A stretch of 30,847 bases of DNA from Paulinella micropora. Taxonomy: Eukaryota; Cercozoa; Imbricatea; Euglyphida. This document shows positions 1 through 7,359 of this stretch, in pieces. The notes beneath the pieces were generated by a model that made no database searches, was not told the origin of the DNA, and worked only from the letters and a program-made list of their open reading frames with translations. The stretch is from the NCBI GenBank assembly GCA_009731375.1, contig BJOX01000243.1, positions 73,715 through 104,561 on the forward strand, read 5' to 3'. The first letter of the stretch is position 1. Every line of letters starts with the position of its first letter. The translations under genes were made by a program, and so were the position numbers.

Positions 1-2
1 CC

Positions 3-1463
3 ATTGCACATAATATCAACACTATTGATGATTTACGGCAACTCGGTAGTGAGTGTAAGACGATTGACAAATTCAAAGATTTTCTAGAAACCGCTTTGGC
101 ATGGATGAACAAATCATATTGTTTTGCTAACTTGGCAAAGCCAACCATAATTGAAGAATACATTGATGCTAGGGATAAAATGGTGTTTCGTTATAAAACA
201 GAAACGGCGATGGATGCATTCTTCAAAAACAAAAAAATAAAGACTAATCTTTCAAAGGAAGACTGGATGGCACTAGGCAAAAACCCCGCCACATTGAATG
301 TTGTTGATTTATACAAAATGTGGAATACTCACCCGAAACGACGAGAGGTAAATGATATTATCTTTGACCCCAAGGCATACTTTGATGACAACAAAAAAGG
401 GTTTTATAACTTATTCAAAGGATTTGCCGTCCCCGCCGACACATTGCACGATGTAAAATCATTTACTCCAGAAGAAGAGAAAAACGAGCCATTCTTTCAA
501 CATATTTTAAACAGATGGTGCGGTGGAGACCAAAATGTCTATAAAAAGGTTTTGGATATGTTTGCACACATTTACCAAAAGCCGTGGGAGAAATTACATT
601 TATCTTTGGTGCTAACCAGCACAGAACGAGCAGGTAAGGGGATTATCCTTGAAATATTCAAAGATATTATTGGTGGCGAATATTACTTTCAGCCCTCCGA
701 TGTGAAAGAAGTGTTAGGCGACTTCAATGCACAACTAGCACGGGCTATAGTCGTATATATGGACGAAATGGTGTGGGGTGGTGATAAGGAACGAGCGGGC
801 ACTATTAAGAAAATGGTATCCGAAAATACACTCACTCTCAAACAAAAATATTTACCAAATCTCACATTAGAAAATATCTTCTTCTTGGTGCTTGCTTCTA
901 ACGAAGAATGGGTTGTCCCCGCAGGAACAACGGAGCAACGATGGCTGGTATTGGAAGTATCGGACGAATTGGCACTAATGAAAGAAAACGAAAAAAGAAA
1001 AGTGATTGCGGATATTCGTGCAATTGACCGACAGCGACTGGCGAAGTTTCTTGCCGAACGAGACCTTAGCACTTTTAATGATCGCGAGACGATATTAACA
1101 GGCGGACTACGACAACAAAAAGTAAAAACATTATCTAAAATGCGGAAGTGGTGGTTAGATTGTTTAAACGATGGCCATATTTCAAGCGGAATGCCAGAAA
1201 TACAATTTGGAGATGAAGTTTCAAAAGAAGTAATGTATGACATATATAAATCAAATATTAATGACCCTCATACTTCGCAGACAAGTTTCTGGATGCAAAT
1301 GAAAAAACTGATCCCCGATGCAAGGGAAACAAAGAAAACCATAGGCGGAAGGAGACCAAGATTTATACAATTACCCTCTCTGGAAGAATGCCAGAACACA
1401 TGGCGAACTATTTACGGAGACCAAGAATGGCGATTTAGCACACAGGACGATGACGATGAATAA
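3..1463 (+). CDS. D5-like primase-helicase (SF3 / DUF5906 type), 5' partial
   Basis: This is the replicative helicase, usually fused to a primase, of a small dsDNA virus of the PLV or virophage class. The frame is open to the left edge (codons from base 3), so the N-terminus, where a primase domain would sit, lies outside the window. A TTG at 96 is not a credible start. A degenerate Walker A (STERAGKG) lies near 615-641, a Walker B (VVYMDE) near 750-767, an SF3-style sensor (LASNEEW) near 891-911, and TTEQRW just after it is a likely arginine-finger region. This motif order is that of the D5/DUF5906 helicases. The Walker A lacks the usual GKS/T. The C-terminal 130 residues look like a DNA-binding tail. 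The gene ends at TAA, followed at once by a hairpin plus T-run. Family call is confident; the exact subfamily is inferred. Confidence 0.82.
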   Translation: MAHNINTIDDLRQLGSECKTIDKFKDFLETALAWMNKSYCFANLAKPTIIEEYIDARDKMVFRYKTETAMDAFFKNKKIKTNLSKEDWMALGKNPATLNVVDLYKMWNTHPKRREVNDIIFDPKAYFDDNKKGFYNLFKGFAVPADTLHDVKSFTPEEEKNEPFFQHILNRWCGGDQNVYKKVLDMFAHIYQKPWEKLHLSLVLTSTERAGKGIILEIFKDIIGGEYYFQPSDVKEVLGDFNAQLARAIVVYMDEMVWGGDKERAGTIKKMVSENTLTLKQKYLPNLTLENIFFLVLASNEEWVVPAGTTEQRWLVLEVSDELALMKENEKRKVIADIRAIDRQRLAKFLAERDLSTFNDRETILTGGLRQQKVKTLSKMRKWWLDCLNDGHISSGMPEIQFGDEVSKEVMYDIYKSNINDPHTSQTSFWMQMKKLIPDARETKKTIGGRRPRFIQLPSLEECQNTWRTIYGDQEWRFSTQDDDDE

Positions 1464-1468
1464 ACAAT

Positions 1469-1490
1469 AATACCTTCTGGTATTTTTTTT
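1469..1490 (+). terminator. Hairpin plus T-run after the helicase gene
   Basis: A 6-bp stem AATACC / GGTATT with a TTCT loop (1469-1484) is followed directly by T residues, six bases after the helicase stop codon. It has the form of an intrinsic terminator or of the hairpin transcript-end signals known in giant viruses and virophages. Function is inferred from shape and position. Confidence 0.5.
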
Positions 1491-1506
1491 CTATCCATTA
1501 TATAGT

Positions 1507-2137
1507 ATGAGCACAAAGCAAAGTTATTTGGACGAGATCGCCAAATGGGAGATTGATAGCAATGTTAAGAAACCGACTATCAAATGGACAAAACCCGAAA
1601 TTGTATCATTTTATGAACAATACAAATGTTGATCAACATACTAGCGACAATGTAAAAGTAGAAATGCCGTCGGCCACTACACTGGAAAACATAGTTAGCA
1701 GTATGGCAGAGGAGGAAGAGAGTGTGCCATTCAAAACGGCGGATTTAGTAGAAACAGGCATTACTGAAATCAAGGTTAATGTGGGCGAGGAAATAGAAAA
1801 AAAGGAAACGGAAGCAAAAGAAGAGAAGAAAACACCGATTAAAGCAAAGCGAAACCCGCCCGAGGGCGGGTATAGTTGCTATGAAATAATAACGGCACAT
1901 TTGAAAGTATCAAAAGACCCGTTTAACTTCTTGTATATGAAAGTTGAAGACCGCACCATATTACAGGATGATATGAAGAAATGGCACGAGAGTAGATACG
2001 CACATATACCGCCAGAGCAACGCCCCACTCTTAAATATGGTAAGTTAGATTATAAGACGTTTTTCCGCGATGTTTTATCTCAACACGAGGGCAAATTAAC
2101 AACATTAAAAGATATGTATGACAGGTTTCACGTGTAA
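1507..2137 (+). CDS. Hypothetical PLV protein, apparently frameshifted
   Basis: The first ATG after the helicase, at 1507, opens a 41-codon frame that reads like real protein (ending KPEIVSFYEQYKC) and stops at 1630-1632. The overlapping +1 frame is open from before 1560 to TAA at 2135-2137 and carries the rest: an acidic linker (about 1690-1840, rich in E and K) and a compact C-terminal domain of about 90 residues (YSCYEII...MYDRFHV). The early part of that second frame (NRLSNGQNPKLY) looks like out-of-frame translation, so I infer one gene broken by an indel near 1620-1630. If intact, the second frame could start at the ATG near 1663. The 3' end overlaps the convergent gene by 10 nt. I do not recognise the product. 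Confidence 0.5.
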
Positions 2138-2757
2138 GAGGCAGTTAGTGCTATGTCTCTCATCACATCAATATTAAAATATGATGGTTTAAAAGAGACA
2201 TAATCCGCAGATGCCGTTTTGTAATATACTTCCAATGTTATTGGAGCATCCGCCGCATACGTTACCAGAGCATCATTGGTTGTATTATTTACAATTCTTA
2301 TTGTTCTGTTATTAGTGGTGTCAGACGGGTTTGGACAAGTCATCTGCCATATCAAATTCATTTGAACTCCATATCTTTGGATTAGCCACACACAATCAAA
2401 AGACTTATAATCAATGGCGGTTGTATAATTTAGCACTTCGGTATAATAATCATATGTATTCGTGCCATCTGTGATATGAAACCAAAATTGAAAAGTGGCA
2501 ATGCCAGTCGGAGCGGGTAAATTCAAAGAACCACGAAATGATACATTAATGAAATAACCATATCCTAAACTTGATATTGTTTTGCTACCATATCCGCCCG
2601 TGCATAGAGTGGTAAATGTGGAACTAGTCATCCATGAGCACATATCAAGACCAACATACGCATTTTGAATGTTTCTTGTTAATGTCGGGGTAGCCACGAC
2701 CGCGATTGTTTTTGTGTCAATAGATTGTTGCTCTTGCGAACGGCCAAATACATTCAT
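2128..2757 (-). CDS. Hypothetical beta-rich protein, possible minor capsid or spike
   Basis: This 209-aa product starts at an ATG (2755-2757) and ends in TGA overlapping the preceding convergent gene. It is rich in T, S, N, Y and short hydrophobic beta-type strands (for example FINVSFRGSLNLPAP and ATFQFWFHI), with no signal peptide and no membrane segment. That composition fits a virion surface or jelly-roll protein, and a single jelly-roll penton is expected in PLVs, but no diagnostic motif identifies it. It shares a 78-bp AT-rich divergent promoter with the fibre gene, which suggests co-expression with structural genes. Role is inferred from composition and position only. Confidence 0.6.
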   Translation of the reverse strand: MNVFGRSQEQQSIDTKTIAVVATPTLTRNIQNAYVGLDMCSWMTSSTFTTLCTGGYGSKTISSLGYGYFINVSFRGSLNLPAPTGIATFQFWFHITDGTNTYDYYTEVLNYTTAIDYKSFDCVWLIQRYGVQMNLIWQMTCPNPSDTTNNRTIRIVNNTTNDALVTYAADAPITLEVYYKTASADYVSFKPSYFNIDVMRDIALTASYT

Positions 2758-2835
2758 TTTTTTAAACTATATATATATCTATCTTATACTATAAGATTTA
2801 TTATAAGATTTATTATAAAATAATACAATTAAAAT
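2758..2835. promoter_or_regulatory. AT-rich divergent promoter
   Basis: This is the only spacer between the minus-strand beta-rich gene and the plus-strand fibre gene. It is almost pure A/T, holds a TATATATAT run (about 2767-2777) and a directly repeated ATAAGATTTATT, and so probably drives both genes. No factor-specific motif is recognised. Confidence 0.5.
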
Positions 2836-4512
2836 ATGAACCATTTAGGAAATCCGTGGGCATATCACTATTACGGGTCTGTGATAATAGACGAGGATTT
2901 AGAAGTTGATGGCGTATTATATGGCGACCATATTGAAGCAAATTCAATACAAGCAAGGACTGACGACATAACAATATCCTCGCGAAATAATAACTCTTCT
3001 TTGTTGATATCTGATACTGGTTATGTGTCAATTAATAACGAATACGATTTACCAATAGCGGACGGCACGGCTAATCAAATATTAAAAACGGACGGGCTCG
3101 GCAATACTTCATTTGCTACATTGACTTCAAGTTATTTTAGCGACTTTGAATTGGATAAATTAACGGATGTAGTCATAACAGGCACACCCACAAATAACCA
3201 ACTACTCATTTATAGCACAGGACAATGGCGCAATACAAACTCACCTTTTCTTAGATTGGATGGCCTCACTATGATGTTTGGAAAGTTGAATATGGGAAGT
3301 TTTAATATAGTAAATGTCGGTAATGTTGATGGTATTGATGTTTCGGCTCTTGATAGTGCTGTGGTTAAATTAACAGGAGACCAAACCATAGCAGGAATTA
3401 AGACATTTAGCAGTATAATAAATGCTAGTGCGGGGATTGATATGAAAAGCCAAAGTATAACAAATGTTAATCTTGTTGATGGTGTTGATGTTTCGGCTCT
3501 TGACACTTCTGTCGTTAAACTAACGGGAGACCAAACAATAACAGGAAACAAAACATTTACTACTTATGTAGCCGTAAAAGACTCAAATCCATTAAACACT
3601 GGCAAGTTATTCTTTAATTACAACAATAATATGGGCTCTATCTATTCGTCGGAGGCAGGTGGAGCAACGGGCTATCCATTATCTTTTGTAGGCTCGTCCA
3701 TACTTTTTGCTCCAACAACAGGGGGCGGAATGACATTGACAAATAATGTTTTAAATTTTAACAGCACGACAGCAATCAGCGGACTGCCCGCACCATTCTA
3801 TGACGGCGATGCTTCAACAAAAGCATATACCGATACGAAACTAGCAAAGGACGGCACAACGGCTATGACGGGCAGTTTAAATATGGGAGGATTTAACATA
3901 ACAAATGTTGGTAATGTTGATGGTATTGATGTATCCACCCTTGATACTTCTGTCGTTAAACTAACAGGAGACCAAACCATAGCAGGGAATAAAAAATTTA
4001 CTTCAACAATAGAAGTGCGGGGTGCTACTGCTCCAACCGCTTTTGATGGTATCGGTATTGCCTTTGATACGGCGACAAATATAGGAGAGATTGTGGCACA
4101 AAAAATAGCAACCGCGGCCTATTATCCGATACAAATAACGGGTTCGTATGTTGATTTATATGCGGGTGATAATGTAATCGCGACAGCAACGGGCACGACA
4201 CTATCTTTAAACAATAGAAAAATTACAAATTTGGCCACACCAACAGCAACAACGGACGGAGCGACAAAAGGGTATGCGGATACATTAGACGGGCAAAATG
4301 TGAAACTAACAGGAAACCAAACCATAGCAGGAATTAAGACATTTAGCAGTGCCCTTGAAATAACAGGAAATTCAACGAATGCGACAACAAAAGGAACATT
4401 CGTGGTTTTTAACTCAACAGCCAATATAGGAACTATCGGATGTCTTGATATGGGCACGGGCGTAAATTATAACTTTGAAATAAATGCGAAAAAAAATAAG
4501 TTTCATTATTGA
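2836..4512 (+). CDS. Long fibre/tailspike-like protein, N-terminal part (frame broken at A8)
   Basis: The 558-residue N-terminal frame of a virion fibre starts at an ATG after an A/T-rich leader. It is built from degenerate repeats: KLTGDQTIAGxKTF occurs four times (near 3364, 3511, 3955, 4303), NVGNVDGIDVSxLD recurs, and GATKGYADTLDGQ appears at 4258-4296. Such T/N/G-rich repeats are typical of beta-helical or beta-prism fibres that end in an S74 chaperone. The frame stops at 4510-4512, a few codons after a run of eight A (4488-4495). The next frame resumes the same repeat module, so this is the first part of one gene of about 1230 codons. It is either a broken gene or one expressed by slippage on the A-run. 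Confidence 0.75.
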   Translation: MNHLGNPWAYHYYGSVIIDEDLEVDGVLYGDHIEANSIQARTDDITISSRNNNSSLLISDTGYVSINNEYDLPIADGTANQILKTDGLGNTSFATLTSSYFSDFELDKLTDVVITGTPTNNQLLIYSTGQWRNTNSPFLRLDGLTMMFGKLNMGSFNIVNVGNVDGIDVSALDSAVVKLTGDQTIAGIKTFSSIINASAGIDMKSQSITNVNLVDGVDVSALDTSVVKLTGDQTITGNKTFTTYVAVKDSNPLNTGKLFFNYNNNMGSIYSSEAGGATGYPLSFVGSSILFAPTTGGGMTLTNNVLNFNSTTAISGLPAPFYDGDASTKAYTDTKLAKDGTTAMTGSLNMGGFNITNVGNVDGIDVSTLDTSVVKLTGDQTIAGNKKFTSTIEVRGATAPTAFDGIGIAFDTATNIGEIVAQKIATAAYYPIQITGSYVDLYAGDNVIATATGTTLSLNNRKITNLATPTATTDGATKGYADTLDGQNVKLTGNQTIAGIKTFSSALEITGNSTNATTKGTFVVFNSTANIGTIGCLDMGTGVNYNFEINAKKNKFHY

Positions 4513-6538
4513 TGGAGCAATAGTCGGTTGGGTAAATGCTTCGGGGCTAGATTGTAATAGTAGCAAAATAGCCAACCTTGGAACTCCGACATTAGCGACG
4601 GACGGAGCGACAAAAGGGTATGCGGACACATTGGATGGGCAAAATGTAAAACTAACAGGCGACCAAACCATAACAGGAAGTAAAACATTTAACGGGGCAA
4701 GCACTACGATAAAATATCTAACTTTAACGAACAATGCTGATTTTAATAATCAAACTATCACTAATGGTGGAAATATAACATATAATGGGGCGAGGATATT
4801 AAACCAAAATGGAGGAGATATATTCTTTTCACAGACATCGGGAGATTATCAGTATTTCTTATTTACTCTAAATACCGCTACAAGTGGAACCGCGAACCAA
4901 CGAGGTTATGTATTTACGAATGTAGCATCTGATGTAAAAGGGGCTGGACTTTATATTTCAAAACTTTTGGATAATAAAAGTGCTTCGTCCGACATTGTCC
5001 GTTTTAACAATGCTAGGGGTATGCGGTTTTATGGTGCCTTAGATATGAACTCAAACAATATAACAAATGGCGGGACAATAACGGGAACTACATTAACAGC
5101 AACTGCTGGTATGGCTACAACAACATTAACGGCGAGCGGATTAATAACGGCAAATGCGGGATGTAAACTCAATATTACCAATGGAAATGATGGGGGTGGG
5201 TCGTGTGGTTTATTTATGTATAATATCAACAACACAGATTGGGGTATTTATTTCAGCGTAGTAGGTGCAGGTAAAAGCCTTGCGGGTGGTTCTGCCGTTG
5301 CTGGTTTTGATATCAATACATACGCAATGAGATTTAGATGTAATAGTGCTTCAACTAATGGTTTTATATGGGAGAATTCAGCAGAGCAATTGTTAATGTC
5401 ATTAAATGGGGCAAACGGGACTTTATGGACGAAAGGATTAATAACGGCTAGTGCGGGTATATCAACAACAACATTAACAACAAGCGACAATTTGGTAGTA
5501 GGTGCTGGAAAAAGTGTGTTTATTGATAGAAATGCATTGGCAAACAATAAACTGGTTTCATGGGATGGAGGAACACCATCAACGACTGCTTTTCTTGGAT
5601 TTGGTGTTGCTAATAATACATTGATTTATAATGTTAATTCTGCCGATAGTCACGTATTTTATCATAGTGCGGCGACAGAATTATTTAGAATTAACAACAC
5701 AGCAATCACTGCTTCAAAGGCACTAACGGCAAATGCGGGGATTACATATTCTGGGGTGCTAACAACGGCATCGGCAACAACTAATGGGGCAAAAATAGCA
5801 ATTCAAGGACAAATAGACGGGGGTAGTAGCCGCGGAATATTTGTATGGGATGCTACTGACCCAAACTGGGGAATTTATATGTCTCAGTCTGGGACAAATA
5901 AAACATTAAGTGGAACAGGAACAGCACCAGCAGGAGGAGGAGGAGGATTAACTTCTTATGCTATTAGATTTAGAGTTAATGGTTCTTCAACGAGTGGGTT
6001 CATATGGGAGAATAATTCAAATACTGCTTTAATGTCATTAAGAGCGAGCGATGGTCAGTTGTGGGTATTGTCTAATCCAATTCAATATTCAGACAAGAGA
6101 AAAAAAGAAGATATAAAGGATTGCTTAGGCTTAGATTTTATTAATAAGTTAAATCCAGTTTGCTATCGTATGATTGATGACAAAAAGAAATGTAGGACTG
6201 GCTTAATAGCACAAGAATTAGAAGAAATACTAACAGAAATGGATATGCTAGATTTTGGTGGATTTATAAACGAAACAATTATGGTTCCCTGTCCAAAGCA
6301 AAGAAAAGAATACGAATTGAAAGGTGTGAGTATTAATCCAGAAGATGTTAAATGTATTGATAGTGGTGATGTTGGTTATGGTATAGGTTATTCTGAGTTT
6401 ATCGCACCATTAGTTAAATCGGTTCAACAATTATCAGATAATCTCGGACATGTCCGAGATAGGGTAGATAATTTAGAAAAAGAAAATAAAAATCTTATGA
6501 ATATACTACAAGAAATTAGAGAAAATGTCAAACAATAA
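4484..6538 (+). CDS. Fibre protein C-terminal part with S74 intramolecular chaperone
   Basis: This frame continues the fibre gene after the A8 run. It repeats KLTGDQTITGSKTF and GATKGYADTLDGQ soon after the junction, then carries two long related modules (near 5150-5420 and 5790-6080, each with a WGIYxS core followed by an FIWEN motif). The last 200 residues are a typical S74 peptidase/chaperone: YSDKRKKEDI near 6085-6115 with the presumed Ser-Lys dyad, TGLIAQELEE near 6197-6226, and a terminal coiled coil (about 6405-6535). S74 domains trimerise fibres and cut themselves off. The ATG at 4484 lies inside the overlap with the upstream frame and is probably not a natural start. The stop overlaps the next gene by 14 nt. 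Confidence 0.8.
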   Translation: MRKKISFIIDGAIVGWVNASGLDCNSSKIANLGTPTLATDGATKGYADTLDGQNVKLTGDQTITGSKTFNGASTTIKYLTLTNNADFNNQTITNGGNITYNGARILNQNGGDIFFSQTSGDYQYFLFTLNTATSGTANQRGYVFTNVASDVKGAGLYISKLLDNKSASSDIVRFNNARGMRFYGALDMNSNNITNGGTITGTTLTATAGMATTTLTASGLITANAGCKLNITNGNDGGGSCGLFMYNINNTDWGIYFSVVGAGKSLAGGSAVAGFDINTYAMRFRCNSASTNGFIWENSAEQLLMSLNGANGTLWTKGLITASAGISTTTLTTSDNLVVGAGKSVFIDRNALANNKLVSWDGGTPSTTAFLGFGVANNTLIYNVNSADSHVFYHSAATELFRINNTAITASKALTANAGITYSGVLTTASATTNGAKIAIQGQIDGGSSRGIFVWDATDPNWGIYMSQSGTNKTLSGTGTAPAGGGGGLTSYAIRFRVNGSSTSGFIWENNSNTALMSLRASDGQLWVLSNPIQYSDKRKKEDIKDCLGLDFINKLNPVCYRMIDDKKKCRTGLIAQELEEILTEMDMLDFGGFINETIMVPCPKQRKEYELKGVSINPEDVKCIDSGDVGYGIGYSEFIAPLVKSVQQLSDNLGHVRDRVDNLEKENKNLMNILQEIRENVKQ

Positions 6539-6875
6539 TACAACCAGACTTCACAGACCCCCACCTATTATGGATATGGATGGCGAACTAACTCCAGAAT
6601 TAAAGTCCCGTGTTCTTGAAGTAGAACTAAAGACTGAGGAAAAAAAAGTAGAGCACGAATTAGAGGATAACTGGAATTGTTGTATGTCAAACAAGAAAAC
6701 CGACAGCAGAATGATCAAATATTTATTTCAAATGGGTATCATTATCGCCATCATCACCCTTTGTATCGTGAGGCTATCTGAAAAGAACTTACCTTGTGAG
6801 GTTGCTAATACTTATGTCGGTATTTTAACACTTTTGATTGGGATATGCCTTCCATCGCCTTCTTCAAAGAAATGA
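6525..6875 (+). CDS. Small two-TM protein, holin-like
   Basis: A 116-aa protein begins at an ATG 14 nt inside the fibre gene, so the two are probably co-transcribed. Residues 1-60 are polar with a charged helix (about 22-48). TM1 spans about 65-84 and TM2 about 95-112, with a short Ser/Pro/Lys tail. Small two-TM proteins of this plan behind a fibre gene resemble phage holins and the small membrane proteins of other dsDNA viruses. Pore formation is inference; it could equally be a virion membrane protein. Its end overlaps the convergent gene by 12 nt. Confidence 0.65.
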   Translation: MSNNNTTRLHRPPPIMDMDGELTPELKSRVLEVELKTEEKKVEHELEDNWNCCMSNKKTDSRMIKYLFQMGIIIAIITLCIVRLSEKNLPCEVANTYVGILTLLIGICLPSPSSKK

Positions 6876-7124
6876 ACATTCATATATATGTGTCATATAC
6901 CATTTATTATCTCCAGCACATATCAGGGGGATTGTATCCATAAATGAACGGCAGTCATTGTTGCCATTGTTGATATACACACAGGTAAAATTAACATTTA
7001 ATCCAGATTGTATGCAGTAGATGCAGTTTTCTTTTTTGTTGTTGTAGTCTCTATTTAAAATGTAGAAATCGCAAGCCGTGCGACTTAGCACAAATGGTAA
7101 TACAAACAATAATATTGATAACAT
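6864..7124 (-). CDS. Small secreted Cys-rich protein
   Basis: This 86-aa product has a clear N-terminal signal peptide (hydrophobic run within residues 1-16, likely cleaved near SRTA) followed by a short mature domain with seven cysteines, including a CIYC motif and a C-terminal C near the stop. An even-numbered disulfide set plus one free Cys is possible. The plan suggests a secreted or virion-exposed factor. It lies only three bases downstream of the 69-aa gene on the same strand, so the pair is probably one transcript. Family not recognised. Confidence 0.6.
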   Translation of the reverse strand: MLSILLFVLPFVLSRTACDFYILNRDYNNKKENCIYCIQSGLNVNFTCVYINNGNNDCRSFMDTIPLICAGDNKWYMTHIYECSFL

Positions 7125-7127
7125 ATA

Positions 7128-7337
7128 TTAACCAGCCTTTTCTTTTACTATATTGTTGTAAATCGTCTCCCGTTGCTTATCCGTCAGTGGCAGGCGGTAA
7201 AGTATATTTTCGGGTTTTCTAAAAACGGCAGGGTTTCTATTTACTAAGTTTTGATTAATGCGGATGTTGTCTATCTCTTTGCCGAGTTTTTCCAATTCTT
7301 CAAGTTGTTGTTCGTCTTTACTTTTTTCTTTATCCAT
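7128..7337 (-). CDS. Small charged helical protein (69 aa)
   Basis: The ATG at 7335-7337 is preferred to an upstream TTG because it sits just behind the divergent promoter. Residues 1-30 are a highly charged helix (E/K/D/Q heptad-like), and the remainder ends ...DKQRETIYNNIVKEKAG. There is no Cys, no signal peptide and no membrane segment. It is divergent from the PLA2-like gene with only 22 bp between starts. Function unknown; it may be an assembly cofactor or scaffold. Confidence 0.55.
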   Translation of the reverse strand: MDKEKSKDEQQLEELEKLGKEIDNIRINQNLVNRNPAVFRKPENILYRLPLTDKQRETIYNNIVKEKAG

Positions 7338-7359
7338 ATTATATAACAGGAAATATAAA
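7338..7359. promoter_or_regulatory. 22-bp divergent intergenic promoter
   Basis: Two ATGs face away from each other across 22 A/T-rich bases containing TATATAAC. Promoter elements must therefore overlap one or both coding regions. Presence inferred from gene arrangement. Confidence 0.4.

Noticed and set aside
689-1243. Minus-strand 184-codon frame opposite the helicase
   Set aside because: Shadow of the helicase gene, which has clear SF3 motifs.
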